This document shows positions 33,586-42,800 of a stretch of 50,369 nucleotides of DNA, in pieces. The DNA comes from an uncultured Lachnospiraceae bacterium (GTDB lineage: Bacteria; Bacillota; Clostridia; Lachnospirales; Lachnospiraceae). Location: contig CADBIU010000003.1 of the NCBI GenBank assembly GCA_902794825.1, positions 1 to 50,369 on the forward strand, given 5' to 3'. The stretch's first letter is position 1, and each line of letters opens with the position of its first letter. A program made the position numbers and the translations under genes. Under the pieces are notes generated by a model. It was not told the DNA's origin. It saw only the letters and a program-made list of their open reading frames with translations, and ran no database searches.

Positions 33586-34629
33586 ATGGCAGTTGATAAG
33601 AAGTATTGTATGAGTTCCTATATCGCATTCCGCTATATTGAGGATGACAACAAGGATTTTTACGAGGGAATGCACCACGAAAACATTAAACCGATTCCTT
33701 TGGAGGAAAGGATCCCTGTACACACAGCGGATGACATCGATCGTGAGATCGCCAGGGAATTCGAGGCGTTCAAGGGTAAAAAGCTTGGGATCATGCTCTC
33801 CGGAGGCATGGACTCAGCAATCTGCGCTTCTTATATGCCGGGATGCGACGCCTACACTTTCCGTTTCCTGGGCGGCGATTTCCAGAGTGAAGAGCTTGCG
33901 AGAGCAGAGTATTACGCCAAGTACTACGGCTTAAAGCTCCACTATGTTGATATTGACTGGAACACCGTTGAAAAGTATGTGGATCCGGTAATGAAAGCTA
34001 AGGCGGCGCCGGTGCATTCCATTGAACCCCAGCTCCTTGCGGCTGCCCTTCAGGCCAAGGCGGACGGCGTGGAGATGCTCATCGTGGGAGAGAGCAGCGA
34101 TCTGATCTTCGGCGGCATGGACAAGCTTATCAGCCCCAAGTGGGACTATGAGGGCTTTAAGAAACGCTATATGTTTATTGATCCCGCAGATGTTCTGAAC
34201 GATCCGCAGGATATGGATTACCTTTTCGAGAGATATCGCAAAGACGGAGACAAGATCGACTATATGCAGTTTATGGATGACGTCTTCGCTATCGAGAGCT
34301 CCAGCAGCTATCTCAACGCGTTTAATGTTGCAGGCATGCCATATTTTGACCCCTACGCACGTCTCATTATGGCAGATCCGCTCGACCTTGACCGCGTCAG
34401 AAACGGAGAGCCCAAGTATCTGATCAGGGAATTGATGGCCAAAAAATACCCGGAAATCCCTGTTCCTTTCAAGAACCCTATGCCCCGCCCTGTGGACGCG
34501 TACTTCGCGAACTGGAGCGGACCTGTGCGCGCGGAATTCAGACAGGATCTGGATATGAGCAAATTTACCGGGAATCAGAAATGGCAGATGTGGTGCCTGG
34601 AGAGATTCCTGAACAACAACGAAGGTTGA
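33586..34629 (+). CDS. Asparagine-synthase-like PP-loop ATP pyrophosphatase
   Basis: 347 residues from the ATG at 33586 (AAGGAG 11 bases upstream); an ATG at 33559 would overlap the previous gene. The PP-loop is LSGGMDSAICAS (71-82) with SGGxDS intact, and IVGESSDLIFGGMD is the second block found in the synthetase domain of asparagine synthase. The N-terminal glutaminase domain of AsnB is absent: there is no Cys at position 2 and too little length. The enzyme probably adenylates a carboxylate or amide and lets ammonia or an amine attack. Its position after licD and the TagD-like gene suggests a role in modifying a sugar or the CDP-linked alcohol. The substrate is unknown. Confidence 0.75.
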   Translation: MAVDKKYCMSSYIAFRYIEDDNKDFYEGMHHENIKPIPLEERIPVHTADDIDREIAREFEAFKGKKLGIMLSGGMDSAICASYMPGCDAYTFRFLGGDFQSEELARAEYYAKYYGLKLHYVDIDWNTVEKYVDPVMKAKAAPVHSIEPQLLAAALQAKADGVEMLIVGESSDLIFGGMDKLISPKWDYEGFKKRYMFIDPADVLNDPQDMDYLFERYRKDGDKIDYMQFMDDVFAIESSSSYLNAFNVAGMPYFDPYARLIMADPLDLDRVRNGEPKYLIRELMAKKYPEIPVPFKNPMPRPVDAYFANWSGPVRAEFRQDLDMSKFTGNQKWQMWCLERFLNNNEG

Positions 34630-34669
34630 ATACACCCGAAAACGGGGCGATAAAAGGAGGAGCAGGCCT

Positions 34670-35497
34670 GTGAGAAAACTCAGGATAATGAGTGTGATCC
34701 TGTTAGCAGTATCATTGATCATATTTGGAGTCTTCTTTGTCAGAGAGAGGTTTCTTATAGACCGGACAGGTCCGGAGTTTAAGATAGAAGACGATAAGAT
34801 CACGATCAGCGTAAAGGACGACGAAACTGCCCTGATGAACGGAGTTACCGCTTCAGACGCAAGAGACGGCGATGTAACGGACTCTGTCATCGTGGAGAAC
34901 ATCAGTCCCTTTATGGATAATGGCAGCAGGATCATTACCTACGCGGCCATGGACTCAGACGGACATGTCAGCCATGCAAAGAGAACACTGACTTATTCGG
35001 ATTACACTTCCCCGAAATTTCATTTCAGCCAGCCCCTCCGGCTTCCCCGGAATACGGGGATGCTTCCTGAAGGAATCACGGCTGAGGACTGTTTTGACGG
35101 AGATGTGACCCGGAATATACTGCTCTTGTATGAAGGCGACTTCAACCGGGTCAATTTCGGAGAATTGGACGTCACTCTGAAAGTCTCCAACAGCGCAGGA
35201 GACGCTTCCTACCTGCCGGTGACGATTGAAATCTACAATCCCGAAAGCGACAGAGCGGATTCGCAGCTGTCCCTGACCGACTATGTCATTTACCTTGATC
35301 AGGACGCTGCTTTCGAACCGAAGACATACCTCCGGCCCGGAACGATCGACATCAGTCGTGTAAGCATTGAAAGCGATGTGAATACACATATTCCCGGATC
35401 CTACAGCGTCAAATACTCGGTCACTGATTCAGAAGGCGGGACCGTAACAGATTCAGTAAGGCTTTATGTAGTAGTAACAGAAAAGGGGGCGAACTAA
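34670..35497 (+). CDS. Membrane-anchored Ig-like protein, paralogue of 6937
   Basis: 275 residues from a GTG start with AAAGGAGG 9 bases upstream. An N-terminal membrane segment (about 5-23) is followed by DRTGPEFKIEDDKI, GVTASDARDGDVTDSV, ITYAAMDSDGHVSHAKRTLTYSDYTSPKFHF, closely matching the blocks of the protein at 6937. It thus has at least two DUF5011/HYR-type Ig-like domains on the outside. It ends PP-free with VRLYVVVTEKGAN; the 6937 protein ends VRMYVVVKEGGAK. It stands directly before a Wzz-type gene, as its paralogue does. This repeated pairing is the main argument that it works with the chain-length protein. Confidence 0.77.
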   Translation: MRKLRIMSVILLAVSLIIFGVFFVRERFLIDRTGPEFKIEDDKITISVKDDETALMNGVTASDARDGDVTDSVIVENISPFMDNGSRIITYAAMDSDGHVSHAKRTLTYSDYTSPKFHFSQPLRLPRNTGMLPEGITAEDCFDGDVTRNILLLYEGDFNRVNFGELDVTLKVSNSAGDASYLPVTIEIYNPESDRADSQLSLTDYVIYLDQDAAFEPKTYLRPGTIDISRVSIESDVNTHIPGSYSVKYSVTDSEGGTVTDSVRLYVVVTEKGAN

Positions 35498-35498
35498 T

Positions 35499-36821
35499 AT
35501 GCAAAGTGACAGATACACAGTCGAAGCTGCCCCCGGAAAAGAGCAGGGCCCCGATCTGTACAGAGTATTTCTCTATATTGTTAAGTACTGGTTCAGCCTG
35601 CTTCTGCTCGCAGTTTCTGTGACGCTCATATCATTTGTGGCGTTTTCCATGCTCAAACCGCTTCCCTATGACTCGTCCGCAACCCTGGTCATTCAAAACA
35701 TCAATGAAAACCAGTCCTACGCGACAGATAGTACGAATAAACTGCAGACATTTTTCACCGGCGCGGAACTGAAGAACGCAGCCGCGAGAGACTTGGGACT
35801 GAGCGGCTTTCAGGGATCGGTGAACATAGAGAGGCTGGGAGAATCCAACCTGCTCAAGGTAACTGTGCGTGCAGATTCTCCGTCTCTTGCCTACCGGGAA
35901 GCGATGGCTGTACTTGACAATTATGAGGAAATAGCGCGTGAACTGATCGTAGACATGAAACTCGTGGTCCTGGAAAGCCCGAAGCTTCCCGAAGCACCGG
36001 CAGTTTCACCTGCCCGACAGAATATGAAATACGCTCTGGCACTGGGCGTTTTCGCGCTTGTGATCGCCTGCGTATGGTTGGCAGCCAGATTCTTTATGCG
36101 CGACGCCGCCCGCCGTACAAAGAGAGCGGGAAAAAGAAGAAATTCCGGATCGTCGCCGGAACGGAAGGGGACGATCGTCGATATGGACATCGACCTAGAT
36201 CCGGTCCGATTGTTCTTCGATGTTATGAACGGATTCTTCAGCAAAGCCTGGCTGTATATCGCTCTGATGATCGTCGGAGGAGCCCTGTGCTTCTTCGCCG
36301 CCAGATTCCGCTATACGCCCTATTACGAAGCCAGCACGACTTTCACCGTCAACTCGGTATCAAGGATCAACGATATCGGCAATGTTCGGAAATCCGCCAT
36401 GACGACTACGATGGGAAATACATTTCCCTATGTTCTTACAAGCGATACACTGAAGAACTTAGTGAAACAGGACATGAAAGACAGGACGCCGGAAGGATCA
36501 GCAGATTATTCTGCCTCCATATCGGCTTCCGCCGCATCGGAAACCAACCTTGTGTCGCTCCGGGTGCAGTCCCCCGACCCGCAGTACGCCTACGACACCT
36601 TGCAGTCTGTGCTGCGAAATTACCCCTCGGTCAGCAATCTGGTCCTGGGGGAAGTTACACTTACACAGATGGACGAAAGCGGAGTCCCTGTCAATCCCGC
36701 GAACGCTCCCGCGGATAAGAAAGCTGCAGCGGCAGGTGCGGTCCTGGTCCTGTTCTTCACTCTGGCCTGGTTGACTTTACGGTCGCTTAAGCAGTTCGTT
36801 ACTGTGGAGAGGGTGGAATAA
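35499..36821 (+). CDS. Tandem double-Wzz protein without a kinase domain
   Basis: 440 residues with four membrane segments: about 31-51, 177-199, 245-268 and 408-431. The first half (DLYRVFLYIVKYWFSLLLLA, then TLVIQNINENQ) resembles the Wzz part of the protein at 7848. The second half (FRYTPYYEASTTFTVNSVS, DPQYAYDTLQSVLRN) resembles that of the protein at 9253 (DPQLAYDTLQSLMRN). A basic linker (RRTKRAGKRR, about 205-215) joins them in the cytoplasm. Neither ATPase domain is present. It looks like a fusion of the two Wzz halves seen as separate genes at the other end of the locus. It starts right after the stop of the Ig-like gene and is the last gene before the terminator at 36861. Confidence 0.83.
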   Translation: MQSDRYTVEAAPGKEQGPDLYRVFLYIVKYWFSLLLLAVSVTLISFVAFSMLKPLPYDSSATLVIQNINENQSYATDSTNKLQTFFTGAELKNAAARDLGLSGFQGSVNIERLGESNLLKVTVRADSPSLAYREAMAVLDNYEEIARELIVDMKLVVLESPKLPEAPAVSPARQNMKYALALGVFALVIACVWLAARFFMRDAARRTKRAGKRRNSGSSPERKGTIVDMDIDLDPVRLFFDVMNGFFSKAWLYIALMIVGGALCFFAARFRYTPYYEASTTFTVNSVSRINDIGNVRKSAMTTTMGNTFPYVLTSDTLKNLVKQDMKDRTPEGSADYSASISASAASETNLVSLRVQSPDPQYAYDTLQSVLRNYPSVSNLVLGEVTLTQMDESGVPVNPANAPADKKAAAAGAVLVLFFTLAWLTLRSLKQFVTVERVE

Positions 36822-36860
36822 AGCACTGCACAGAGCAGAAAAAAATCGTTGATACGGATA

Positions 36861-36892
36861 AAGGCCCTGAGCATTCAGCTCAGGGCCTTTTA
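36861..36892 (+). terminator. Terminator between convergent units
   Basis: The 12-bp perfect stem AAGGCCCTGAGC (36861-36872) with its complement at 36878-36889, a 5-base loop and TTTTATAATA. It ends the polysaccharide operon. A weaker T run on the other strand may also serve the minus-strand transporter gene. Confidence 0.92.
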
Positions 36893-36938
36893 TAATAGGA
36901 AGAAACTCACTGTTTTCCGACTATAAATACACGAAACC

Positions 36939-38369
36939 TCAAATATTCAATATCCCCGCCGACGTCAGGAACAGGATGAACATGATCACCGGCACGACAT
37001 ACTTGATCATGACCCGGTAGAGTCCCTTGAGACCGAACCTGCGGCCGCCGTGCTCGACTTCCTCTACGATCCAATCCGGGCCGACAACCCAGCCGATCAG
37101 GATCGCGGACAGCATCGAGATGAAGGGCATCATGAAGCTGTTGCTGATGTAGTCCATCAGGTCCAGAAGCTGGCCGATACTGCCGTTGGGCAGCGGGAGC
37201 TCAATGTAGAACTTGCTGTAGCCCAGCGCGATGATGACCGAAGCAGCGGTGTAAACAAGTGTCAGCACGATCGTCGTCGGCTTTCTCTTTACGTGGAAGA
37301 TCTCCATGCAGTTGGCCGTAATGGTCTCCAGTACCGATACGCAGCTGGTCAGCGCCGCGAAAGCCGCCATCAGGAAGAAAGCGAGTCCCACGAACCTGCC
37401 CAGGTTCGGCATCGAGGCGAAGACCTTGGGCAGAGAGATGAACATCAGGCTGGGGCCGGCCTTCATGCCTTCCACGCCCTCAAAGACGAAGATCGAGGGA
37501 ATGATCATCATGCCGGCGAGCAGAGCCACGCCTGTGTCAAAAAACTCAATCTGGTGGATAGACGCGTTCACATCCACGTCCTTCTTGATGTAGGAGCCAT
37601 AGGTGATCATAATGCCCATGGAAACGCTCAGGGAGAAGAAAATCTGGCTCATGGCGTCCAGCAGGATCTGCAGGAAGCGCTTGAGGGTCAGACCCTCGAA
37701 ACTGGGCGTCAGATAGACGGCCAGTCCCTGAAGTCCCGTGCGGGTCACGCCGGCCTCATCCGTGTGGGTGAGCGTCAGCGCGAAAATAGCGATCGCCACG
37801 ATCATGACCAGCATTACAGGCATCAGAATCTTTGAACACTGCTCGATGCCCTTCTCAACGCCGTTGAAGACGATCCAGGCCGTCAGCAGCATGAAGATCA
37901 CCGCGTAGAGAGTCGACTGGCCCGGCGACGTGATGAAATCCGTGAAGAAGCTGTCCTGCGCGGCCAGCTGGTTCTGACCGGTCAGGTAGACCACGATGTA
38001 GCGCGTGATCCAGCCGCCGATGACCGCGTAGTAGGTCATGATCAGCACCGGAACCAGGAAAGTCAGGATTCCCAGGAAACTCCACTTAGGGCTCATCTCG
38101 GCGTAGGCCTTGATGGAATTCTTGCCGGTCCTGCGGCCGATCGCAATATCGCTGGTCAGCAGCGTGAAGCCGAAAGTGAAAGTCAGTATAAGATAGATCA
38201 AAATAAAGAGGCCGCCGCCATCCTTGGCTGCCAGGTAGGGGAAGCGCCAGAGATTGCCGACGCCGACCGCGCTGCCGGCCGCTGCCATGACAAAGCCGAC
38301 CTGGCCGGTAAAGCCGTGTTTCTTGTGAGAGTGGTGGCCCTTTGTAGGTTGGGGGGTGTGTTCTGCCAT
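36939..38369 (-). CDS. Neurotransmitter:sodium symporter family transporter
   Basis: 476 residues, LeuT/MhsT-like, with about eleven to twelve membrane segments. TM1 carries the family signature GSAVGVGNLWRFPYLAAKDGGG, which binds substrate and Na+, and GIMITYGSYIKK and FFLMAAFAALTSCVSVLE are the matching TM6-TM8 regions. Bacterial members take up amino acids with sodium. The N-terminus has a short His-rich stretch (GHHSHKKH). It is transcribed against the polysaccharide locus, with an AAGGAA site before the ATG. It has no evident link to the glycan genes. The promoter on the minus strand is not clear. Confidence 0.94.
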   Translation of the reverse strand: MAEHTPQPTKGHHSHKKHGFTGQVGFVMAAAGSAVGVGNLWRFPYLAAKDGGGLFILIYLILTFTFGFTLLTSDIAIGRRTGKNSIKAYAEMSPKWSFLGILTFLVPVLIMTYYAVIGGWITRYIVVYLTGQNQLAAQDSFFTDFITSPGQSTLYAVIFMLLTAWIVFNGVEKGIEQCSKILMPVMLVMIVAIAIFALTLTHTDEAGVTRTGLQGLAVYLTPSFEGLTLKRFLQILLDAMSQIFFSLSVSMGIMITYGSYIKKDVDVNASIHQIEFFDTGVALLAGMMIIPSIFVFEGVEGMKAGPSLMFISLPKVFASMPNLGRFVGLAFFLMAAFAALTSCVSVLETITANCMEIFHVKRKPTTIVLTLVYTAASVIIALGYSKFYIELPLPNGSIGQLLDLMDYISNSFMMPFISMLSAILIGWVVGPDWIVEEVEHGGRRFGLKGLYRVMIKYVVPVIMFILFLTSAGILNI

Positions 38370-38561
38370 AGTATTTCCTTGTTAAACTGTCTTGTTCTAT
38401 TGTTTGTAATTCGCTTTTCTAGGGTATCACAGTGAAGATGCTTTTTCTACGATAAATTAGATCAGGTGATGTGGTTAAAATACATCAAATAGTGGGGCTT
38501 AAGAGCCGGGGACCATCCTTTCTACTGGGGGATCAGAGCCCGGGGCCCAGACCCCGGGGAT
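38370..38561. other. Intergenic stretch with a GC-rich inverted repeat
   Basis: No gene is seen. CCCGGGG (38539-38545) and CCCCGGG (38552-38558) form a 7-bp inverted repeat. Just before it, GGGGACCATCCTTTCT is a degenerate match to the start of the 126-bp repeat unit that follows. Confidence 0.5.
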
Positions 38562-39065
38562 CCATCCTTTCAGAAGCTTTTTCATAACCGATGGGGTGAG
38601 AAAAAGCTTGTTGGGTGGGATTACCCATCTTCGGACACGTTTTTTCAAATTCGATGGTGTGAAAAAAGCTTGTTGGGCTGCAATGCTCCATCCTTTCGGA
38701 AACTATTTCATAACCGATGGGGCGAGAAAAAGCTTGTTGGGTGGGAGTACCCATCTTCGAACACGTTTTTTCAAATTCGATGGTGTGAAAAAAGCTTGTT
38801 GGGCTGCAACACTCCATCCTTTCAGAAACTATTTCATAACCGATGGGGCGAGAAAAAGCTTGTTGGGTGGGATTACCCATCTTCGGACACGTTTTTTCAA
38901 ATTCGATGGGGTAAAAGAAGCTTGTTGAGCCACAACGCTCCATCCTTTCAGAAACTATTTAATATCAGATGGTGAGGTGAGAACTTCTCAAGTGGAAATA
39001 CCCCATCTTCAGACATGCTCTTCGCAAATTCGATGGAGTTAGTAAGATTATTCAAAAAAGAAGCT
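38562..39065. repeat. Four tandem copies of a 126-bp repeat
   Basis: Units start at CCATCC in 38562, 38688, 38814 and 38940; the next CCATC is at 39066, so the period is exactly 126. The first three copies are nearly identical and the fourth is diverged. Each unit is itself two 63-bp halves beginning GATGG, sharing AAAAAGCTTGTTGGG and then CCATC, so the older unit is 63 bp. GATGGG and CCCATC in a half can pair. Because 63 and 126 are multiples of three, long reading frames stay open on both strands; I take these to be by-products, since none has a ribosome site or non-repeat content. Not a CRISPR: there are no unique spacers. Confidence 0.92.
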
Positions 39066-39142
39066 CCATCTAAAAATGGGTATTTCATCGAATGGATGTA
39101 GGAATTAGAAAAGCTTCTTTGATTCTGGAGCGAATTATATGT

Positions 39143-39360
39143 CGTTTAGAAACCCTTTATTGGCGGAAATCCCGCGAATAAAGGGTCGAGCAAACACATA
39201 CCTATATTCCCGGAGGGTACGAGATACCGTTTACAGGACCCTATACTGGCGGAAAATCCGCGAATAAAGGGTCGAGAAAAAGGGTACTGATAGTCCCTGA
39301 ATGTACGAGTATTCGTTTACGGAACCCTATACTGGCGGAAAATCCACCAGTATAGGGCGG
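39143..39360. repeat. Three copies of an 86-bp repeat containing a 33-base hairpin
   Basis: Each copy begins CGTTTA and contains a hairpin at 39153-39185, 39239-39271 and 39325-39357. In copy 1 the arms are CCCTTTATT/AATAAAGGG; in copy 3 they are CCCTATACTGG/CCAGTATAGGG, so both arms changed together. Copy 2 has the left arm of copy 3 and the right arm of copy 1. The centre GGCGGAAAATCC is shared. No gene is seen here. Confidence 0.85.
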
Positions 39361-39423
39361 CGCAAACACCTAAACAAGTCTGAACTGATAGGCTTTTTCG
39401 GACACGATTAGACGGTTTTCAGT

Positions 39424-39639
39424 CTACGCTTCTGCAGCACAGAGAAGTCCATGTAATCTGATCTGCTCATAGATCCGGAGCCAGAGGTCATACCCAGACA
39501 CCGCCGTAGGCGGCTTGCCTTTGACATCCAGTCGGAAAGAATCGCTACAATGAAGTGCGCGACGGCTATACAGCCTGATCTGCTCATGAGTCCATCGCCG
39601 TCGGTACAGGCCGTCCAGCGATTCTTGGAGCGATGTCAA
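39424..39639 (-). CDS. Doubtful short reading frame, unknown
   Basis: 71 residues from a TTG, without a good ribosome site. The product is polar and contains the five-residue pattern EQIRL twice (HEQIRLYSRR and YEQIRLHGLL), reflecting a DNA repeat GAGCAGATCAG on the minus strand about 105 bases apart. I do not recognise it. It may be a small protein, a remnant, or an unrelated repeat. The stretch from 39361 to 39736 holds nothing else I can support. Confidence 0.25.
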   Translation of the reverse strand: MTSLQESLDGLYRRRWTHEQIRLYSRRALHCSDSFRLDVKGKPPTAVSGYDLWLRIYEQIRLHGLLCAAEA

Positions 39640-39736
39640 AGGTGTCGTCCGGTTGTTGAAAATCTTAGAAGAGTGTCTAAAAATCTTATATATGAGTCCT
39701 AATTATGCTTAAATATGCAAGTTGGCTTAATAATAA

Positions 39737-39772
39737 AAGAGGAATCCACCATAGCGGCGGATTCCTCTTAGT
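39737..39772 (-). terminator. Bidirectional terminator after the FecR/MBG gene
   Basis: AAGAGGAATCC (39737-39747) pairs with GGATTCCTCTT (39759-39769). On the minus strand it is followed by TTTATTATT, which ends the gene at 39825; a T run on the plus strand is also present. Confidence 0.85.
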
Positions 39773-39824
39773 TTTTAGGTGTTGATGTTTAATTGTACAG
39801 AAATATTTCAACCGATGGCTTCAC

Positions 39825-42800
39825 TTACAGCTCTCCTTCCGAAGAGTTTTCTTGCGACGTCTCTTCCTCCGAAGAATTCTCTTGCGACGTCTCTTCCTTA
39901 GGCTCTTCTTCCGAAGAATCTTCCTGAGGTTCCTCCTCCGGTATCTCTTCTTCAAAAGGCTCCACGTATGGCTCGTCTAAAGGCTCCTCCTGCGGCTCAT
40001 CAGAAATTGGCTCCAATGCTTCTTCCGAAGGCTCCTCCGGATCATCTTCGTTCGCCTGGCCTGCATCCTGGATTGATTCAGAGGGGTCTGACCCCTCAAG
40101 AGGAGGCTCCTGCTGATCGACGCGATCGGAACTGACAGAGCCTTTGTCGTCTGAAGCCACTGCTTGCCCAACACTTCTTGAAAGAGCAGCGGGCCGCCCC
40201 ATTCCGAACCCACCTATGGGATAAACGGGCGGGATGTCAAACTCGCCTGTCGCATCAACTGTGTCGATCTTATAATTGCCGGAATCTCCTAAGACGAAGT
40301 CGTAGTCCGGGGTGATCGTATAGGAAGTTTCATCTGTGGTTACGGCGATACGTGCTTCGATCTTATCGCCCCAGTCGAATTGGATCCACCATCGATTTTC
40401 ACCCATTGGTGTTACTTCATAGTGAGGAGGATCTACATTGTTTCCCTGTTGTACTTCCAGGCCATACGATTCAATCGTAATGTTTCCGGAAACTCCAAAT
40501 GCACAGTTTTGGATCAGGACCAGTTCGACCGGCTTGACAGTCAGGGTGCCGAGTTCCTGCGTCACTGTGTAGTTGTTCGGATTAACTCCCTTCCACTCGA
40601 CCATGCACGTATTAGGTGTAAATCCAACGTTTTTGATGGAACCGGTTACTGTTATTTTGGGAGCCGCGCCGTTCACCCAGGGGTCTGAAGGCGATAATTC
40701 GTAACTATTGTAGAAAAGTGTCTCGCCGTCATATACCTTATCGGTGGAACCGGTAGTGATCGTTACCTTCTTGGGGGTTATTTCGAGAACTCCGGGCTCC
40801 TGCGTGACAGTGTAGTTGTTCGGGTTTGTATCGAGCCAATCAACTGTGTAAGGGTTATCTGTCGTTCCGGCGTTTGTGATCGTTCCGGTGGCAGTCACGG
40901 AGATGGATTCGCCTTCGGCGAGGCCTTCGATTTTGACCGCGTCGGAGCCCATGAGAGGCTCTCCGTCGTACTCCTTCGTGGCGCTTGCCGTGATTGTGAG
41001 GGGCGCGGGAGTGATCTCAAGTTTGTTGTTGGCAAAAGATATCTCGTAGTTAGTTTTCTTTCCCTCAAGGAAGGTGCTCTCAGGCTCGAAAGTATAGGAG
41101 CCGGCGTCGCGGTATCCCATTCCGTTCAGCTCAAGCTTTGCGCCGTAGGGGAGAGTGAAGGTGAAAGAATAAGCTCCTGCGACTTCTCCGTCGTAATTCC
41201 AATCGATGGGGTCGACGGGCTCGTCGGTTCCTTCGTAGGACGCCCAGACCCATTCGGGGAAGTAGGGGTGTCCCATGTATTCGAAGACCGCAGGTGAGCT
41301 GTCACCGGAACCGGAGCCAGACCCGCCGTCGCCAGAGCCAGGGTCAGACCCCTCATCAATGATTTCTTCGCCGCGGAAGCCCAGATCGAATTCAACCGGG
41401 AACGGATCCACGGTCAGAGTGCCGCTCTGAAGAGTGACCTTCGGGAACTGATCAGTTACGTCGTTGCCGCTTGCGTCGTAGATTGTATAGGAAGCTATAG
41501 TGTTGGCGCTGCTTCCGGCGTCTGTCTGGCTGCCGGAGACTGTGGCACTGACTGTGAAACCGGAGGGCAGGCCTTCGGCAGTAACGGAACTGTCGGTGAG
41601 GGCAGTGCCATCGTAGGTCTTCGAGGCGGAGGCCGAAGTCAGGGTTACGGGGCCGTAAGGAGCCGGAACCGGAGTCGGAGCCGCGGCAGTAACTTGCAGA
41701 GTGCCGAGGTCTTCGGAGACTGTGTAGTTGCCGGGAGAAGCGGTGCCCCAATCAATTGTGTAAGTGTTGACACTAGTACCGACTTCGGTGATGGTGCCGG
41801 TTGCCGTTACAGTGGCAGTTTCGCCGGCGACAAGACCGGAGATGGAGGCCTCGGAGTTTGTCAGAGGGGTACCATCGTAGGTCTTTGAGGCGGAGCCGGT
41901 GGTGATGGTGGCGGAGGCAGGGGTGACCGTAAGGGTGCCGAGGTCTTCGCTGACTTCATAGTTGCTGCGGTCGGCGGTGCCCCAGTCGATGGTGTAAGTA
42001 TTGATGCTAGTGCCGACGGATGTCTGGCGGCCGGTGGGGGTTACTTTGATCGATTCGTCGACGGCGAGGCCCGAATAGTGGGCTTCCTCGCTGCCAAGGG
42101 CCCTGTTGTTGTAGTCGGTGATATCCGTGTCGACGGTGATGCGGACATTGGTCAGGTTCTGCATCAGGCGGTCGGACTCGGATTCGCGGATCATGAGGCC
42201 GCCCTGCTCGATCATCGCGTCGCCGGAAGCAGTCGCACCGCCGGAAGCAGCACCGCCGGAAGCAGCCGCACCGCCGGAAGCAGCACCGCTGGAAGCAGCC
42301 GCATCGCCGGAAGCAGCACCGCCGCCGGAAGAAGTCGCCGTAAGCGCCTCAATGCGCCCGCGGATCAGCGAAATGTTCCAGCCGGTGTCTTTGCAGGCCT
42401 GCTCGAGAAGAGCCGGATTGTCCGCGTAGAGGCGGAGCAGCTCTGCGGGGAGGTCATTTTCTGTGAGCTTCTCTATTTTGAGCTCGATGCTTTGCTTGCC
42501 GGCAAGGTCGGAGATGAAGACGGTGAGCTTCTGGCCGGCCTTAAGCTGGATCTCGCGCCGCTCGCCGGTGAGCGGGTTGGCCGCGTTCACCCAGATGACG
42601 CCGCAGATGCCGTAGAGAGTCTGGTTGTCGTAGGAGACGTTTGCGGCCGGTTCGGTGACGACATAGGAAGTATTGCGCCAGGGCACTTCCCGGCTGTCGC
42701 CTCCTTTGTAGAAGGTGACGTAGGCATCCGGCTCGGTCAAAACAGTGCCGTCATATACTTTCTCAGCAGTCCCCGTGTGGATCGTGAGAGGGGCGGGAAC

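Noticed and set aside
33586..34629. Complete asparagine synthase (AsnB)
   Set aside because: Only the PP-loop part is present; the glutaminase domain with its N-terminal Cys is missing.
38533..38975. Long reading frames on both strands over the 126-bp repeat array
   Set aside because: They are open only because the period is a multiple of three, have no ribosome site, and translate to pure repeats on both strands.
38562..39360. Possible CRISPR array
   Set aside because: Whole units repeat without unique spacers, units are 126 and 86 bp, and no cas gene is near.
39424..39639. Transposase or integrase remnant in the repeat region
   Set aside because: No DDE or tyrosine-recombinase motif and no terminal inverted repeats can be seen; kept only as a doubtful reading frame.
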